A DNA stretch of 64,000 bases from Climacium dendroides (taxonomy: Eukaryota > Streptophyta > Bryopsida > Hypnales > Climaciaceae), in NCBI GenBank assembly GCA_950106755.1, contig OX467082.1, positions 16,554,001 through 16,618,000 on the forward strand, read 5' to 3'. A model generated the notes under the pieces. It worked only from the letters and a program-made list of their open reading frames with translations. It was not told the origin of the DNA and ran no database searches. Numbering within the stretch: the first letter of the stretch is position 1; every line of letters starts with the position of its first letter. Positions 1-12,848 of the stretch are shown one piece after another. The position numbers were made by a program, and so were the translations under genes.

Positions 1-193
1 AAACCACTGTGTTTCAACTTCAAAATTTTGTAACTAATTCCACAAAGGTCCAAAAAATATGAAACGACTTGGATTAAATGCCTATTCCTTTTTTCTTCCT
101 ACTGAAATTCACTGAAAATTGTTTTGAGTTGTTTAGCTGTCCCCAAAATGCAATCAGCTCTTAAAGGGTCAGTTTAAGAGCCACCTACCTTAA
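1..193 (-). repeat. Truncated copy of TAAGGTAG-end MITE
   Basis: The segment is the reverse complement of the copies at 4,877-5,190 and 12,849-13,167. It shares the core that reads AAAAAATATGAAACNACTTG here, and it ends in CCACCTACCTTAA, the inverted form of the TTAAGGTAGG terminus. The other end lies outside the window. Confidence 0.6.
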
Positions 194-694
194 TAGGCAC
201 AATCTTGCAATTGAGGAAGAAAGAAAGTTGACTGAACGCGCGCCCGACCGACGGACGTGAGCTCAATGATGCCTGCGGCGGGGGTCATTGAAGGAGGCCT
301 TGGTCCGAGATTCACGGCGGGTGGGGGAAGATTTTTATTTTTTTTGTTGAGGGACGGTCTCATGTGTTTTTTTTGGGTACTTCGGCAACTTACCCCTTTT
401 TCCTTTCCATCATCATCATCATGGCTTCATGTGCAAATCGAGTGACGATATGAGTTTCAATCCCGGGACGGATCTGGAATACGAGGATCCCTGTCTGGCG
501 TCGGCCGTAACCTACAAAGCTACGATACTGAGTACACTCCTCATGGCACCGAAAAAAAAATGATAAAAATAAAATGGTACTGATTGATTGATTGATTTAC
601 CAGAAGAGAAAAAAAAAAAGGAAAAAAAAAAGAGGAGCATTATCAGTCAAAGTAATGTTGCTTATCACTTGGAATGTGAAGAAACCCACCTTCT
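194..694. other. No gene seen; possible retroposon 3' tail
   Basis: No convincing ORF. A GC-richer block (about 240-555) ends in an A-rich tail with GATT repeats near 540-600, like the 3' end of a retroposed element. This is suggestive only; I see no target duplication. Confidence 0.2.
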
Positions 695-751
695 TGTAAT
701 TTTAGGTTTGTAATTTTACGTTTGTAATTTTAGGTTTGTAATTATAGGTTT
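695..751. repeat. 14-bp tandem repeat, four copies
   Basis: The unit TGTAATTTTAGGTT repeats with period 14 at 695, 709, 723 and 737, with single-base differences. It lies directly before the dispersed repeat at 765-862. Confidence 0.9.
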
Positions 752-764
752 GTTCGGTTGCATT

Positions 765-862
765 GTGTGCGGCTTTGTGTTCTCTAGGGCCTTGTCTTTG
801 GCTTTCTTCCGTTTGTTCTTGGTCTCTTTTTTGGAATAAACTCTAGGTTTCAAAAAAATATA
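765..862 (+). repeat. Dispersed retroposon-tail-like repeat
   Basis: The sequence (CTAGGGCCTTGTCTTTGGCT, then GGAATAAACTCTAGGTTT and an A-run) recurs at 23,277-23,352 in the same orientation. It recurs inverted and duplicated at 13,835-13,972 (CCGGAGTTTATTCCAAGAAA). An A-rich end after AATAAA suggests copies of one retroposon 3' end; this is an inference. Confidence 0.5.
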
Positions 863-2998
863 TAAAGTAATGTTGCTTTTATTCTTACAAGTATTTACAT
901 AAGATCATTTGATTAACTAGTGCATTTTACAATAATAATATGACCTACATTAGTAGTAGGGATGTCTTTGGGGCACCAAGCTTCCATTCTATTGAAATTT
1001 TTTTTTTTTTTTCCTTTCCTTTTAGAAATGAATTTATACTAGACTACTATGGGAATGTGTAGGAAAAAAAATTCAGAAACTTTGGCTGCACACATTGAAA
1101 GATTATAATATTTGAAGTTAAAAAGAATACAAAATTCTTCTAGCATTACCTAACAAGGTCAACAAACTCTAACTCCTCCCAAAGTGAGATTTTTTTACTA
1201 CACATGGGTGTTTTTTTACGGTTGCATCCTATATCATATTAATTACATACTTGCTAAATTTCAAAAGTAGAAGAAGAGTTTTGCACATGTTGTCCCAAGT
1301 TGCCTATGCTACCCTTAATGTTCAAGGCAACGTAACTATTGATTTAAGCAATTGATTAAAAAGATTATATTCCAACTAAGGAAGCATGTGTTCAAAATTT
1401 CGTGAACATTTGACCTAAAATGACTCCAACTACCCAAGATTTCTTGCATACATTGAATGATCACCTCATCCTTTAGGGATTAAGATGCATATGAATCTTG
1501 TAAAATCTTTCTGAAGCATATCAATTGACGGAATATGAATATTTGTCAGAGGCTTTCCTTTTTCATCTTCCACATGATTTCCTGCGTTAGTCCTAATTCA
1601 TTACACTAAGTCCAACTTGCAAGTCATCATCACAGTCCGGGGAGAAAATTTAGCTCGACCAACTAAGATCCTACATTTTCTTGAACCAACCAATTGTTTG
1701 AAGTACACTCTCGGCTAGGCCTTTAGAAAATAAAGAATATTCTCTTATTTTTCTCTAAAATGATTGGATTTTTTTCCAAAGATTTTGAACTCAATTCAAA
1801 AAATGTAGATTTCAACTGGCTAACTTGTAACTAAAGGTTGGTACTCCCCGTACATTGATCATTATTCTAGGGTTCTCTTAGGGTTCTGTTTGCATCTAAT
1901 TCTTGGGCTAGGTGGCAATGCAAAGTATCCCAGATGCTAAACCCATCCAAAGTGCTAGTTGTGCCAAAGGGCCATCCATTAAATTAGGTTGTTTGTTTTT
2001 ATTTCTTTAGAATACTCACATGGCACCGTTAAAAAAGCTCTCTTAAGTTCGACTACTTTGAGTTGGTCTCAAGATTTTCTTTGTTTTTGCTTTCACTCGG
2101 TCAAGACATCTATGCATGGACTTTGTTTTGTGCTGTTCTGATTCATGACAAAATAAGATATTGAAATTCAAAGTTTTTATGAATTAAAAAATTACTTTTA
2201 CTTTTGTTTGGGCCGTGGCAACTGTATGTACAGGGCACACTGCCTAGTGTAGGTGAGATTTGCTCCATGGCTGGATGGATGCAATTGTTCCTTGTTTTTT
2301 CTGCCCCTGGGCAGCGGTTTTGTACGTAAGGTAACTTATGTGGAATTCATGTAGTTCAAATCATTCTGTCCTCCTGCACTAGCTGATGTTTGGTAATTAT
2401 GTAAGCACATTCCATTGAAGCCAACATGGTGGTTTGCAAGGACGTGGGAAAATTTGCACTATGAGAGGCAACGCATTCCTAATCACATCCAACTCTTTGT
2501 ACACGAAAAAAAATGAACAATGATAAATTATAGCACAATTCTTGGTTCAATTATGATACATTACGATTGGCTACAAGGCTCTCAATATTGCAACCACCCT
2601 TGGGTGGATTTTGCAACTAACCCTTGGTTGGAAATAGGAAGGTCTATATGACCAATATGGATCAAAAAGAATCTGCAACTAAAAAATTCATAATAATCAT
2701 ATTTTGAGAGATAATAATGTAAAAAAATGACGAAAACCTTCCTAACTCTATTTTTGTACACCGAAAAATTTCCCCCACTAAAGAACCCTGCCATGCAGAT
2801 ACATCTATTTGCTTAAGTGGTCAAAAATGGGTTGCCTCCCTTAGAGCAGTCTTCCATGTGAAATAGGAGGGGGGGGGGGGGGATAAGTGGAGCTTGCCAA
2901 TCATTAGTGAATTGAACATCCTTGTTTTTTAGGAATGCCCATTTGACCGATGATCGACAAGCTCCACCGCCCCCCGACTCCACATGGAAGCCCACCCT
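863..2998. other. AT-rich intergenic DNA without a gene
   Basis: Only short chance ORFs with low-complexity translations. It contains homopolymer runs, including a G-run near 2,868-2,882. I see no gene or structured repeat. Confidence 0.6.
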
Positions 2999-3417
2999 TA
3001 AGGTAGTATAACTTTAAAGCAACCATTTACCAGTTGATCCTCCTTTTTTGAAAGGTTTCCATGAATAGAAATATTTTTGGAACATTTTTCAGAGAAAGAA
3101 AAATGGATGCAGAACATCACACAAGTGGTTTCATATTTTTTGAATCATTTTGAATTACTTATAAATTTTCAAAAAAAACTATTGTAGACACCTATTTGTG
3201 ACCCTAGGTCTTCCAAAATCCAACTACATGCAACTTTTCTAAAGTGATTTCAGTAAATGAAGGCCAACAATTTGCTCTTGCAATAAATAATACTTTTCTC
3301 TCGATTCTCTCAATGGCTTGAGAGGTCCATTTAAGGACCACCTACTATCCATTTCAGGACTTAATATAGGGGCGAAGATTTGAAGAAGCCCCTTGCTTTT
3401 AGAGCAGACTCTCTTAG
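2999..3417 (+). repeat. MITE family A, copy 1
   Basis: About 420 bp beginning TTAAGGTAGTATAACTTTAA and ending near GCTTTTAGAGCAGACTCTC. It aligns along its whole length with the inverted copy at 10,378-10,797, with scattered substitutions. It shares the internal core AAGTGGTTTCATATTTTTTG with families C and D, so these are probably subfamilies of one non-autonomous DNA transposon. No coding capacity. Confidence 0.7.
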
Positions 3418-4302
3418 CCCAGCACACTAGCTGTGAGTGCAAGCCAGCCCTGCTTTGCCACTGTCTGCATCATTTCCCTTGCTTGGAAAAGTTCTGATAG
3501 TTATGGGTAGTTTCAATGGAAGGCTGTTGATGGGCATGTTCCAACTTACACATTGCCAATAGGGGCAAACAGGGCCTGTCAGAAACCCTAAAACCCAGAG
3601 TCCAGTGGATCCAAATCATTTACCACAAACTTACCCAGTTGCTAAGGTGAAGGTAAGGTAGTTATGCATTTTAGTTCAATCACCTTCATACGATGTGGAT
3701 AAAGAACTACCTTAATCTTAACCCCTAACCGCCCCAGTGCTTCAAATATGGCTCCTCAAAACTCAAAGATTTTCTTGTTTGACCATTATGATCTTTTCAA
3801 CGGTACGATCAAAAGAGACGTCCCTTGTTTTTTACAGCTCCCGCCCTATCTCTACTATCAACCAGTATGGTCAATTTATGTGAATCTCATTTTACGTGAT
3901 AGTTTGATTGGAATGAATTGAGAAGGGTCTGGATTTTAGCAAATAGGGTGCTCAGGGGTTAATGAGGCAGGGGGGCAGTTTTGATTTTCCTTGTTCCTTT
4001 GCATCCCAGTCAGTGAGTCAGTCCCTTCAGCTGAGTCCCCTCATGGATGCTCAGTGGGGTTTTAATTTATTTTAATTCACTTTTTTCAAAACAACAGAAC
4101 TGAAATCCCATGGCATGGACAGGCACCAGACACAGAAAATGGGAATAATTAAATGCTGTGCAAGATAAGGCAGTTTTGATTGCATTCCATCAGTGTTCCT
4201 TTTGGTCCCACTCAGTGACTGAGCCTCCTGTAGGTTTAATTTATTTTAATCAAGTCACTTTTTGAACACAATGGGAAATTCAGTTGCAAGTAGTAAGTTT
4301 AA

Positions 4303-4575
4303 TCTAAGGTAGGTAGGGTACACCCAAATGTGCCACTGACCTTGAACCAACATCTATACTGTATGTACATCTCCAAAATCAGTTTTGTACCTAGTATGTG
4401 GAAGCAACGTTTTTAGAACCAAAATTGGTTCCTTAATAACTTTTGCATACAATATCCAAATGCCACATTCTCTGTTGCGTTGGAACCTCCTTTCACTTAC
4501 CAATAAGAACATCAATGAAAATTTGACCAAATAGGCTTGGTAGCAAAAAGTGGCTGTTTTGGGTGTACCTACCTT
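4303..4575 (+). repeat. MITE family B, copy 1
   Basis: About 270 bp with inverted ends: CTAAGGTAGGTAGGGTACAC on the left and GGGTGTACCTACCTTAG on the right. The interior (GTGCCACTGACCTT, then TTCCTTAATAACTTTTGCAT) matches the copy at 19,196-19,473 closely. The region between 3,418 and this element has no gene. Confidence 0.8.
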
Positions 4576-4876
4576 AGATGCCGGGGCTTAACTTACTGGA
4601 CACAAAAAAAATTGCAATTTTTTGGGAAACAAAACAAGTGGGCTGTTATGCAAGGAGGTCAATTGGTCTGGACTGTGTATCAACCTTGCAACTGGTCTCC
4701 GAATTAGATTTGGAAAAAAAAAGTCCTCAAATTTGAAAAGATTATGTGGAAAAAAGTACAAGCATCATACTCAATCTAAAGAGCATTGTTGTCTATAGAT
4801 CCATTGTTTGGTATTGGTTTTCAGGGGGTCTATAATAATGATTGTAACTGCTAACTGGATTGGCCCTGTGGTCTTT

Positions 4877-5190
4877 GTTAAGGTAACAGGTCCAGAAATC
4901 GCCCACCTAAAACCTTCTTGAAATAATTTTTGGCAAAAAAATTCCTTGAAAGACAAGCTGAATCTGCATCTAACCCAAGTTGTTTCATATTTTTTGGAGC
5001 TTTGTGGAATTAGTTATGAAAATTTGAAGTTGAAATGGCATAAGGCTCTAAAATCGCCCCCACCTCCTAAAATGTACATTGTTTGTACATTGCTAAAGGC
5101 TATGAAAAGGCAACATGTGCACATAGTGTACATATGAGGAAGTGGGCAGTTTTAGAGCTTGTGTGATTTTAGAGCATGTCACCTTATTTA
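4877..5190 (+). repeat. MITE family C, copy 1, with internal foldback
   Basis: It starts TTAAGGTAACAGG and ends near GATTTTAGAGCATGTCACCTTA. An internal inverted repeat pairs GCTCTAAAATCGCCC at about 5,045 with GGGCAGTTTTAGAGC at about 5,144, flanking TGTACA motifs. It is homologous to 12,849-13,167. A short ORF reading through it is not a gene. Confidence 0.65.
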
Positions 5191-6618
5191 TTATTGAGAA
5201 CAACTATTTGTTTTAAGAGTTTGTAACTAAGGTAGATGACCCCTTTCGAACTACTTGAACAATTCAACATATATGTTGTATGGATATGGTGAAAGGGAAA
5301 ATTTCCCCATTCACACAAATAGATTTTAAAAGGATTTCAAATCTTTTTACATTTTTTTCCTCAAAAACAAAATCACTATGAATTATTTTCGTGAAGATTC
5401 TGTTCAACCTATTGTTGTTATATAGGTCACCATTTTCCAACCATAGGCTAATTACAAAATCAGCCATGCTTCAATGTAGGTGATGATTTTGGCTTCCAAT
5501 GTACATCGTGTGATCATTGTATGCTTTCAATGTACACCTTCCCAACATTTGTACTACGTGAGCTATCACCTAACCACATGAGTTGTCACCTAAACCACAA
5601 TTGATCGAAAACAAAGCAGCCTAACTATCTAAAATGGGTATATGGTTAGAAAGAAGTAGGCTCCCCTACATATGATCTAGTCTAGTGTATTGCCTAAGAA
5701 AATCAAATGTGGCTTATAGGCAATGATTTTTAATTTTTGTTTATAAATTCATTTTTGTTTGAGGGATAGTAACACTTCCTAAGAGAGGATGAATATGTGA
5801 TATTTCCTCCAATGTAAAGGAATATGAATGTTCATCTTCTTCTTTTTATATTGTCCTCCAAAAACCTCCCTCATATTCCTTAGAAAAAATAGAAGCATAA
5901 TGAAATCATCATCCAATCCATTGTCATAGACAAAACTCAAACAATAGTAGATTAAGTTAATCATTGGAGTCCATTTTCACAACTTTCCTCAATCAACTCA
6001 ATGTCTCTCTTTGCCCACCCTTACAACCATGATTTCAATACGCTTATTTATATATAGAGATAGATAGATATTCATAGTTATACAATTTAATATAAAAAAT
6101 CATGCATTATTTGATCATTTTGATTCCTCCATATAATCTATTAACCTCTTACTTAGATCAAATAAAACTACATCTAGAAAGCTACCATGAGTGAAATTCA
6201 AGCATTGAGCCATACTTTGGAGAAGTATGATTTTTAGTTTCCAAATGTTTTCTGTTGTCTTTTTATCTTTACTATTTCATGACATTAAAACATGAGTGCT
6301 TTACACTTCAATCAAATTAAGAATTATGAACATTTTAAATGGTCAAAAAATCCTTCAAACATGATTTTTTTCTTAAAAAAAAATTATTCTAATTTCAAAC
6401 TCCATGATCTTTCAATTTGTACAATCAAGGTTTCTCAAAATTTCCCACACATTTCAATAGTAGTCTAGTACAAATTTCTACAACTGAACTTCAATTTTTT
6501 TGGCAAATTTCCCTCTTCTTCTCATGGCTCAAAAGAGTGATTCCCTAAAAATAATTGATACTCAAAAATGAAACCCAATCCCCTAGCAATTAATCCGAGC
6601 TCAACTTATTAGTGATAA
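5191..6618. other. AT-rich intergenic DNA without a gene
   Basis: Nothing beyond short chance ORFs and AT-rich low-complexity runs, including a TATATA/GATA stretch near 6,045-6,072. Confidence 0.6.
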
Positions 6619-6862
6619 TTAACCCCTTAAACATCGATGAGAACGCTTGGCATCCGATGAATAACAAAAAAATCCTTCTAGTAGGACAAAAGTGCAACTA
6701 TTCAACCTCAGAGAATTCTGGTGTGGAAAGAGGAGGTCTTCTCCAACAGTTTGACTTCCAATGAAATTAATGCCCCTGTTGTAATTTTGTGAGCAAATGA
6801 TCCACATGATAACCAAAGGGATGATTTCCACAGTCACCAATCTGTCCTTTTTTAAGGGTTAA
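6619..6862. repeat. Small TTAA-flanked non-autonomous DNA transposon
   Basis: TTAA at 6,619-6,622 and at 6,859-6,862 flanks a 236-bp segment. It begins CCCCTTAAAC and ends TTTTTTAAGGG, which are short inverted ends. The interior (GACAAAAGTGCAACTATTCA and AACCAAAGGGATGATTTCCA) is related to 9,535-9,815 and, inverted, to 11,605-11,800. Confidence 0.6.
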
Positions 6863-9534
6863 CCTTAGCCATCTTAAGAGCATGCAAGACAAATTTCAAG
6901 GGCGTTTGTGGGATGCAGACAATGGGTGGTACTTTGAATAACAAGAGCTGCTTGTTTGCTCTTCCTACATGATTGCATTTCTGCATAAGTAGAAGACAAA
7001 AGGAGTCCACATTTTTGTGGCATTCAAAAATTGCATTATGAATCGCCCTCTTTCAATAGCACAGCGACACCTTGTCACACTCGCAATATAAAACACTAAT
7101 AAATCCCGGTCACGTAGAAGTTATAAGCCGTTGGTATATAATTTACAGCCGGCCGGGATTTGGTCATTTTTATTTCACCCCTTGTGTATGACCTATCAAT
7201 TACACAATACGGAGTCGACGGAGTCGTTGTGGAGGTACTGCATGTACCCCAATCGTGGGCCTCCGCATCCTCCCGTCCTCGCTGCATTTAGTGGGCTGTT
7301 AACTTCACGAGATTTATTCCGGAAAACATGGGGTGCATGTATTTTTCATCCCACAACTAGTGTGCCATGTGCCATTGCCGCAACCAAAATATAAAAAGTA
7401 AAAAATAAAATTTTATGATTTTTTAGTTCATAAATAAAGGCATCGTAGGTATCAATCTATTCAATCAAAAATTATCATGTTTGTTTTGTTTTGTTTTTAA
7501 TAAAAGCTAAGGTTTTGGGTGCTTTGGGAATATTAATCTAATGACATCAAAAAAAGTTTTATATATAGAATATGGTAATTAAGACTAATTTTAAATTGCC
7601 ATAAAATTATTCGAGTTTTGGGTTTGATCACTTTTGTAATGTCCTATGTTTTTAGATTTGCCCTCCATCTTGAATAAAAATGTTGAAAATTTCTTGTAAA
7701 TATAAATATTATAAATTTTAGCTTTTAGATCAATTTTTATGATTTTCAAGAATTGAAAAGTGCACACTGTATAGGTTTTAGATAGTTTGTTTCAGACATT
7801 CCAATGAATGAGATTAGTATGTTTCAATTCCATTTTATTTAATTATTTATTTGGAATTTAGAAAAATTGAAGTTTTAAATTTCTACATTGAAAATCAACT
7901 TTAACTTATAGTGCTTGAAACCCTAAAATAAGGTCACTTTTTGTTCTTTACATTAGAATCAAATTCCAGTTTCAATTTACTTGGCCCCAATCAAGCTCAA
8001 GTTTGTTCCGATGTAGAAATTTATGTCCCCTCCTATTTTCTTGGTGTCCTAAATTCCCTCTCACTCTTTTTTACATCCTAAACTGAACCCATTGTGCATT
8101 TGTTTTTTCTGACATTTTTTTTGTGATTTTGTTCTACTATTGTTTAAAATGAACAAATATTTCAAAGAACTATTTACGTTCTCAAAAATGTATTATCAGA
8201 GTACTCTCTCTCTCTACCCTATTCCCTTCCCTTTGGTCCAAGCTTGTTCTTTACACTAGAAGAGGTGACCAATGGATGTTAAAACCGTCTTTTGGTTACT
8301 AATGTAAGGACTTCACTATGTCAAGCAAAGTAGTTAGCCATTAAAGGACTACACATTCAAAACACTTCAAAAACTAATGAATGCAAACATGTCCTCATTA
8401 CATAGAATCTTCATTTTTCATCCATCTAATATTTATAGATTCTTCTATTAGTTCATTTACATTTGTGTTATATAGGTTTTCACAACTTCTTTTTGCAAAT
8501 ATTCTATAGTTTGATGGACATAAATATATATGGCCTCAAAAATAACTTCTTAACCTCAAAAACTATCCTTCAATAACAACTTCAATAAATGGGTAAAATG
8601 AAAATCTCTAAAAATCACCATGATTAGAACTCAACATTTTGAACTTAGAAAAAAAAATATTGTGAAAATTACAAATATTTAATCTACAATCAAGTTTGAA
8701 GATTTAAAAAAAAATTTAACTCTCGATTTAACTTCATTGAAAATAATCGGATAGTGTAGCAATTGATTTCAATCATTGTATGGATATGATCTATAAATCA
8801 TATTTTACAATTTTTGTTTGAAAGTCATTACTAAATTATTATTCTAATTTTCATTTCAAACTACATTTCTACGATTTAGAAAATTGGGATGGTACCTTGG
8901 TCCTTAAAGAATTAAGGTAAACCAACCTATTACCAATTTATCACCACCCAAATTCCAATTTCATTCTCATGTACATAGAATGTATATTTTCATCCTCAAA
9001 TGTATCCCCTTCGTTTCTAAGGACAAAAATTGAGATGAGAATGATAAGGCATGACACCAAATTCCACTTCAATCTTTCTATTTTGCATTGCCTAATAAGT
9101 CTCACAATATTTTACACCACATTTGTTTATGGTGACCTTTCTAGAAAGTGCCTATCCACTTGTGCCATCTTTGTGTTTGCTTCCCCCCCCCCCCCAAATG
9201 TTGTTCAAGACCTAAAAGGGACACGTGTTTTGCAATTCTTCCCACATATTTCCATTTATTAAATGGAGATTGGCAAACATACCCGTGTACAAACACACAA
9301 AAATGTTGCACGCATGCAATTGTATTTTCGAGATTGATTTGCTTCAATTCATTCTCTATCAAAATAAGTTAGTGACCCTATTTCCTAATTCACTTCCCAT
9401 TCCTCTCAGAGTTACATACGTCTTCTCATTCCAAGAAACCACACTTTTGGTAGTTCCTTGGTATTGAACCCTATACCGTCACCGTAGAGACCGAGTATCC
9501 GGTGGACAAAAAAAAAATCCTCCTATACAAGATA
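6863..9534. other. AT-rich intergenic DNA without a gene
   Basis: No supported coding region. A slightly GC-richer patch (about 7,090-7,390) gives ORFs on both strands with no recognisable domain. There is a C-run at 9,183-9,196 and a CT microsatellite near 8,203-8,214. Confidence 0.5.
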
Positions 9535-9815
9535 GAAGCGCACATGTTCATCCTTGAAATTTTGTGTGAAAAGGAGAGATCTTGCACAATAGTTTGACTT
9601 CCAATGAATGTTCTTATTGGTTGTTTTTAAAGCAAATGATTCACACACCGGTACGCCAAAAGGATGATTTAATTTCCTCACCGGTACCCCAAAAGGATGA
9701 TTTAATTTCCACACTGGAACCCAAAACGATGATTTAATTTCCACTCCGCTACCCCAAAGGATGATTTAATTTCCACGGTGACCAACAGGGCGTTTTAGCC
9801 GTTAAATGGTTAATG
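9535..9815 (+). repeat. Relative of the 6.6-kb element with a ~32-bp tandem array
   Basis: It shares TTTGACTTCCAATGAA and the ATGATTTAATTTCC core with 6,619-6,862. Inside, about 9,646-9,777, the unit CCGGTACCCCAAAAGGATGA... is repeated four times with period 31-33. The minus-strand ORF here encodes a peptide repeat (VPVRKLNHPFG) only because of the array. Confidence 0.7.
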
Positions 9816-10377
9816 AGTGCCCCCCTGACCTTCTCTATCCAACTTTCTCTGCAAAGGCATGGAATAATTTGTTTGCAAATGCCTCATCTGACATTTTCTT
9901 CCACTTTTGTCGAACTTATGGGAGTTCGGTTTCCGGGGGAGTTAGTGGAGAACATGTGCCACTTGGGGTCATGTCTCTTTTAATGCAATCAACATGGGCT
10001 CTGTCCATTTCATTCAAAATGTTGCAACCTCAATTAAATTACCCAGCATTTACAGGAAAAATAATTTCTACCTCAAAACACACATTCTATTTAATGCATG
10101 AATTGGTTAATTGCCCCTGACTTTTTTTTGAACAATACGGATGTTCATTTGTTTGCCGCCAACAACAACAACAACAAAAAGAAAATAAATGGATGACCGT
10201 AATCAAACTGTAGATAGATGGCCTAGTAGACGAAACTGTGAAAAAAGGACAAGTTCACATAAACATGTATAGTAACTCTAGAAATTGAGTTTATGAATCT
10301 ATGTTTTGTTCAGTTTCACTGCATGCTCCACAATTTGAAAATGAGCGAACAAACCCAAATGAGTGAACAGAAATGTT

Positions 10378-10797
10378 GTAAGGTACTCTACTCTAAAAGC
10401 GAGTGGCCTCTTCAAATCACCCCTATATTAAGGTCTGAATAGTAGGTGGTCCTTAAATGGACATCTCAAGTCATTGAGAGAATTGAGATAAAAGCATTAC
10501 TTATTGCAAGAGCTAATTGTTGACCTTCATTTATTGAAATCACTTTAGAAGTTGCATGTGGTCGGATTTTGGAAGACCTAGGGTCACAAATGGATGTTTA
10601 CAACAATTGTTTTAAAAAAAATTCATAAGTAATTCAAAAATGATTCAATCAAAAAATATGAAACCACTTGTGTGACATTCCGCATCCATGTTTTTTTTCT
10701 CTGAAAAATGATCCAAAAATATTTATATTCATGAAAACCTTTGAAGAAGGGGGATTAGCAGGTAAATGGTCGCTTTAAGGCCTTACTACCTTAGGTT
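10378..10797 (-). repeat. MITE family A, copy 2 (inverted)
   Basis: This is the reverse complement of 2,999-3,417 over nearly the full length. Ends are TAAGGTACTCTACTC on the left and GGCCTTACTACCTTA on the right. It confirms the boundaries and TIR of family A. Confidence 0.75.
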
Positions 10798-11604
10798 CTT
10801 GTGTATACTACACTACAATCCTGAAGAAACTTGAAGCAAAAAAAAATCATGGTTTGGATAGAAATAAATTTCAAAGCTAGATTAGAATTAAATCTTGAAA
10901 CTTTAATCATGGAAATACACTCAAAAGTATTTTGTATAGGTAAAAACAACAACTTAAATTTAGACGTTGGATAAAGAAAATATACCACTTCATAAGCTAG
11001 CTGAAAGACAAAAAATTATAGTGATATTGGTAAATCACAATTAAAGCATATGCAATGTTTTCAGGTTCCAAGGCAATAATAGCAATGTATAATTTGAAAA
11101 GTGTTTTCGAATTATATGAGAGCTCCAATGTGACCATCATGTTCCATGTTAGTTCCACAACCTTGATATGTGAAGGATTAGGACTGGCATTTGGGGAGAT
11201 CTTCCTGCTTATCTTTCAAAGTGTCTCGGCAAATTGAGATTTGTGGGTCATTATAACAAATGTTTAGGCTCCCCAATAGATAGATGAAAGCATGATATTA
11301 AATACCTCATGAATCATGAATCAAACTCTTATACCAGAGAATCTATTGTTTGCAAAAACTTCAACAACCTACGTAGCTAGCTCTCAAAGGATCTTTCACC
11401 AAAATTACAAGTAGGGGTTTTATAAACCAACCACGCATTGAGGCGCCATCGGTGAAAAGAAAACTCTTCACTATGCAGGCCTCATTTCTGTCCCGCCATT
11501 TGCCATTTGTTACAAGTTACAAGGTTTATTTATCAGTTTTGCATTGCCTATGCTTTTACCAAAGCACTTTGCACTCTAAATTTAGCTTCCATTGATTAAT
11601 CCTC
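10798..11604. other. No gene seen
   Basis: AT-rich DNA with only short ORFs. I see nothing recognisable. Confidence 0.5.
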
Positions 11605-11800
11605 AAAGGGTGGACTGGTGCCCTTAGAAATCATCCTTTTGGTTATCGTGGGAATCACTGGCTTCCAAAAAAATGCAAAAGCTCTCATTGGATGTCAAAT
11701 TTTCATAGAAGACCCCCCCCTTTTCACAGACAAAATTTAGAGGATGAATAGTTGCACTTTTGTCCTACACAGAAGGATTATTTGTCATTCATTGGTCACA
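11605..11800 (-). repeat. Inverted relative of the 6.6-kb TTAA element
   Basis: AAATCATCCTTTTGGTTATC, TTCATAGAAGACC and GAATAGTTGCACTTTTGTCC are the reverse complement of motifs in 6,619-6,862. Ends were not resolved. Confidence 0.55.
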
Positions 11801-12301
11801 AAATGTCTACAACAACGTTTATGGGTTTATATATAGATAGACACACACAAATGAAACGGATATGGGTTGAGATTCTATTTTCTACAACTCCAAACTAGTC
11901 CGAAGTTAGAGGTTTCATTTGGAGGCTCTGATCCCGGAGTGCACTGGGGATGCTCTCTTCCTTTCGGCCTGTACACTATACTTCTGCCTGATGATGTATG
12001 TGCTGTGGACCACTCATGGCCCCTCAAAAAAATTATACCCCTGACTCGCCCCCGCCCCTTCCCAAAGGGACCATTCCCAAAGGGGCCATTATCCCCATGA
12101 GGAGATCCCTCCCTCGGTCGGTCGGTCGGTCCCTAGGTTGGTTGGTCCCTCCCTCCCTCTGGAAGTCAAATTTTTGACATTTTGGAATTCTGGAAACCTG
12201 GTAACTCATGGATCTCCTCAGAATTCTCACCCGGCCAGGCCAGGCCAGGCCAATCACCCATTCTTCTTCTCTCTTTTTCTCCACTTATGAGTCATTAAAC
12301 T

Positions 12302-12448
12302 TCAGCCTCGTCCTCCTCCTATGGTGTAGTTGAAGCCAGTTTGCTGCAGCAGCGCGTCGCCCAAGAGGAGATCCATAATATTCTGCACATGGACTCGGAC
12401 AGATCTGAGGAGCCCAGCAAGAGCCAGGCACGCCATGACTGCCAGGAG
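12302..12448 (-). CDS. Candidate 44-aa ORF in a spliced transcript (weak)
   Basis: On the minus strand a strong pyrimidine-rich splice acceptor (TTTTTCCCCCTTTCAG) precedes an exon at 12,448. Twelve bases later an ATG (12,436) opens a 44-codon ORF starting MACLALAGLLRSVRVHVQNI and ending at TGA (12,302-12,304). A plausible upstream non-coding exon ends at the donor AGACTAGG/GTGAGT (exon edge 12,631). The surrounding 11.9-12.8 kb is clearly GC-richer than its neighbours, with GGCCA and CGGT simple repeats, as expected of a promoter or gene body. No family is recognised. It could be a small gene, the remnant of a larger gene, or chance. Confidence 0.25.
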   Translation of the reverse strand, partial: LLAVMACLALAGLLRSVRVHVQNIMDLLLGDALLQQTGFNYTIGGGRG

Positions 12449-12848
12449 CTGAAAGGGGGAAAAACAACAACAACTAACAAACCTGGACTGAATTCATTTG
12501 TTACCCAAAAAAAAAATCCACCCCTACCCCCCACCCCCAAAAAAAGCCTGGAAAAAGGGTCCAGGGGTACTTACAAAAGGGAGGGCACACAGGCAGCTGC
12601 CAGTGGAGAAGAGGGCGAGACTGCACTCACCCTAGTCTGGCGATGAGGAGGTGGAATTGGGAACCGGGAAGTGGGAATCAGCAGCAGCAGCAACTTCAAT
12701 TGGGAGGATCTAACGCTCACTGGAACAAAGTCCTTTGGGGCTGACTAGAGACAACAACAAGCGACGAGACGAGCGGAGCTTGAAAAAGAAGAAGAAGAAG
12801 AAGAAGACAGTTAGGAAGACTCCCCCCCCTCCATACGGTAACTGTCAT

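Noticed and set aside
431..475. tRNA-like B-box (GAGTTTCAATCCCGG)
   Set aside because: No matching A-box or cloverleaf arms could be found upstream.
12341..12646. 101-residue plus-strand ORF
   Set aside because: Low-complexity Lys/Thr/Pro translation; the splice signals in this block are on the other strand.
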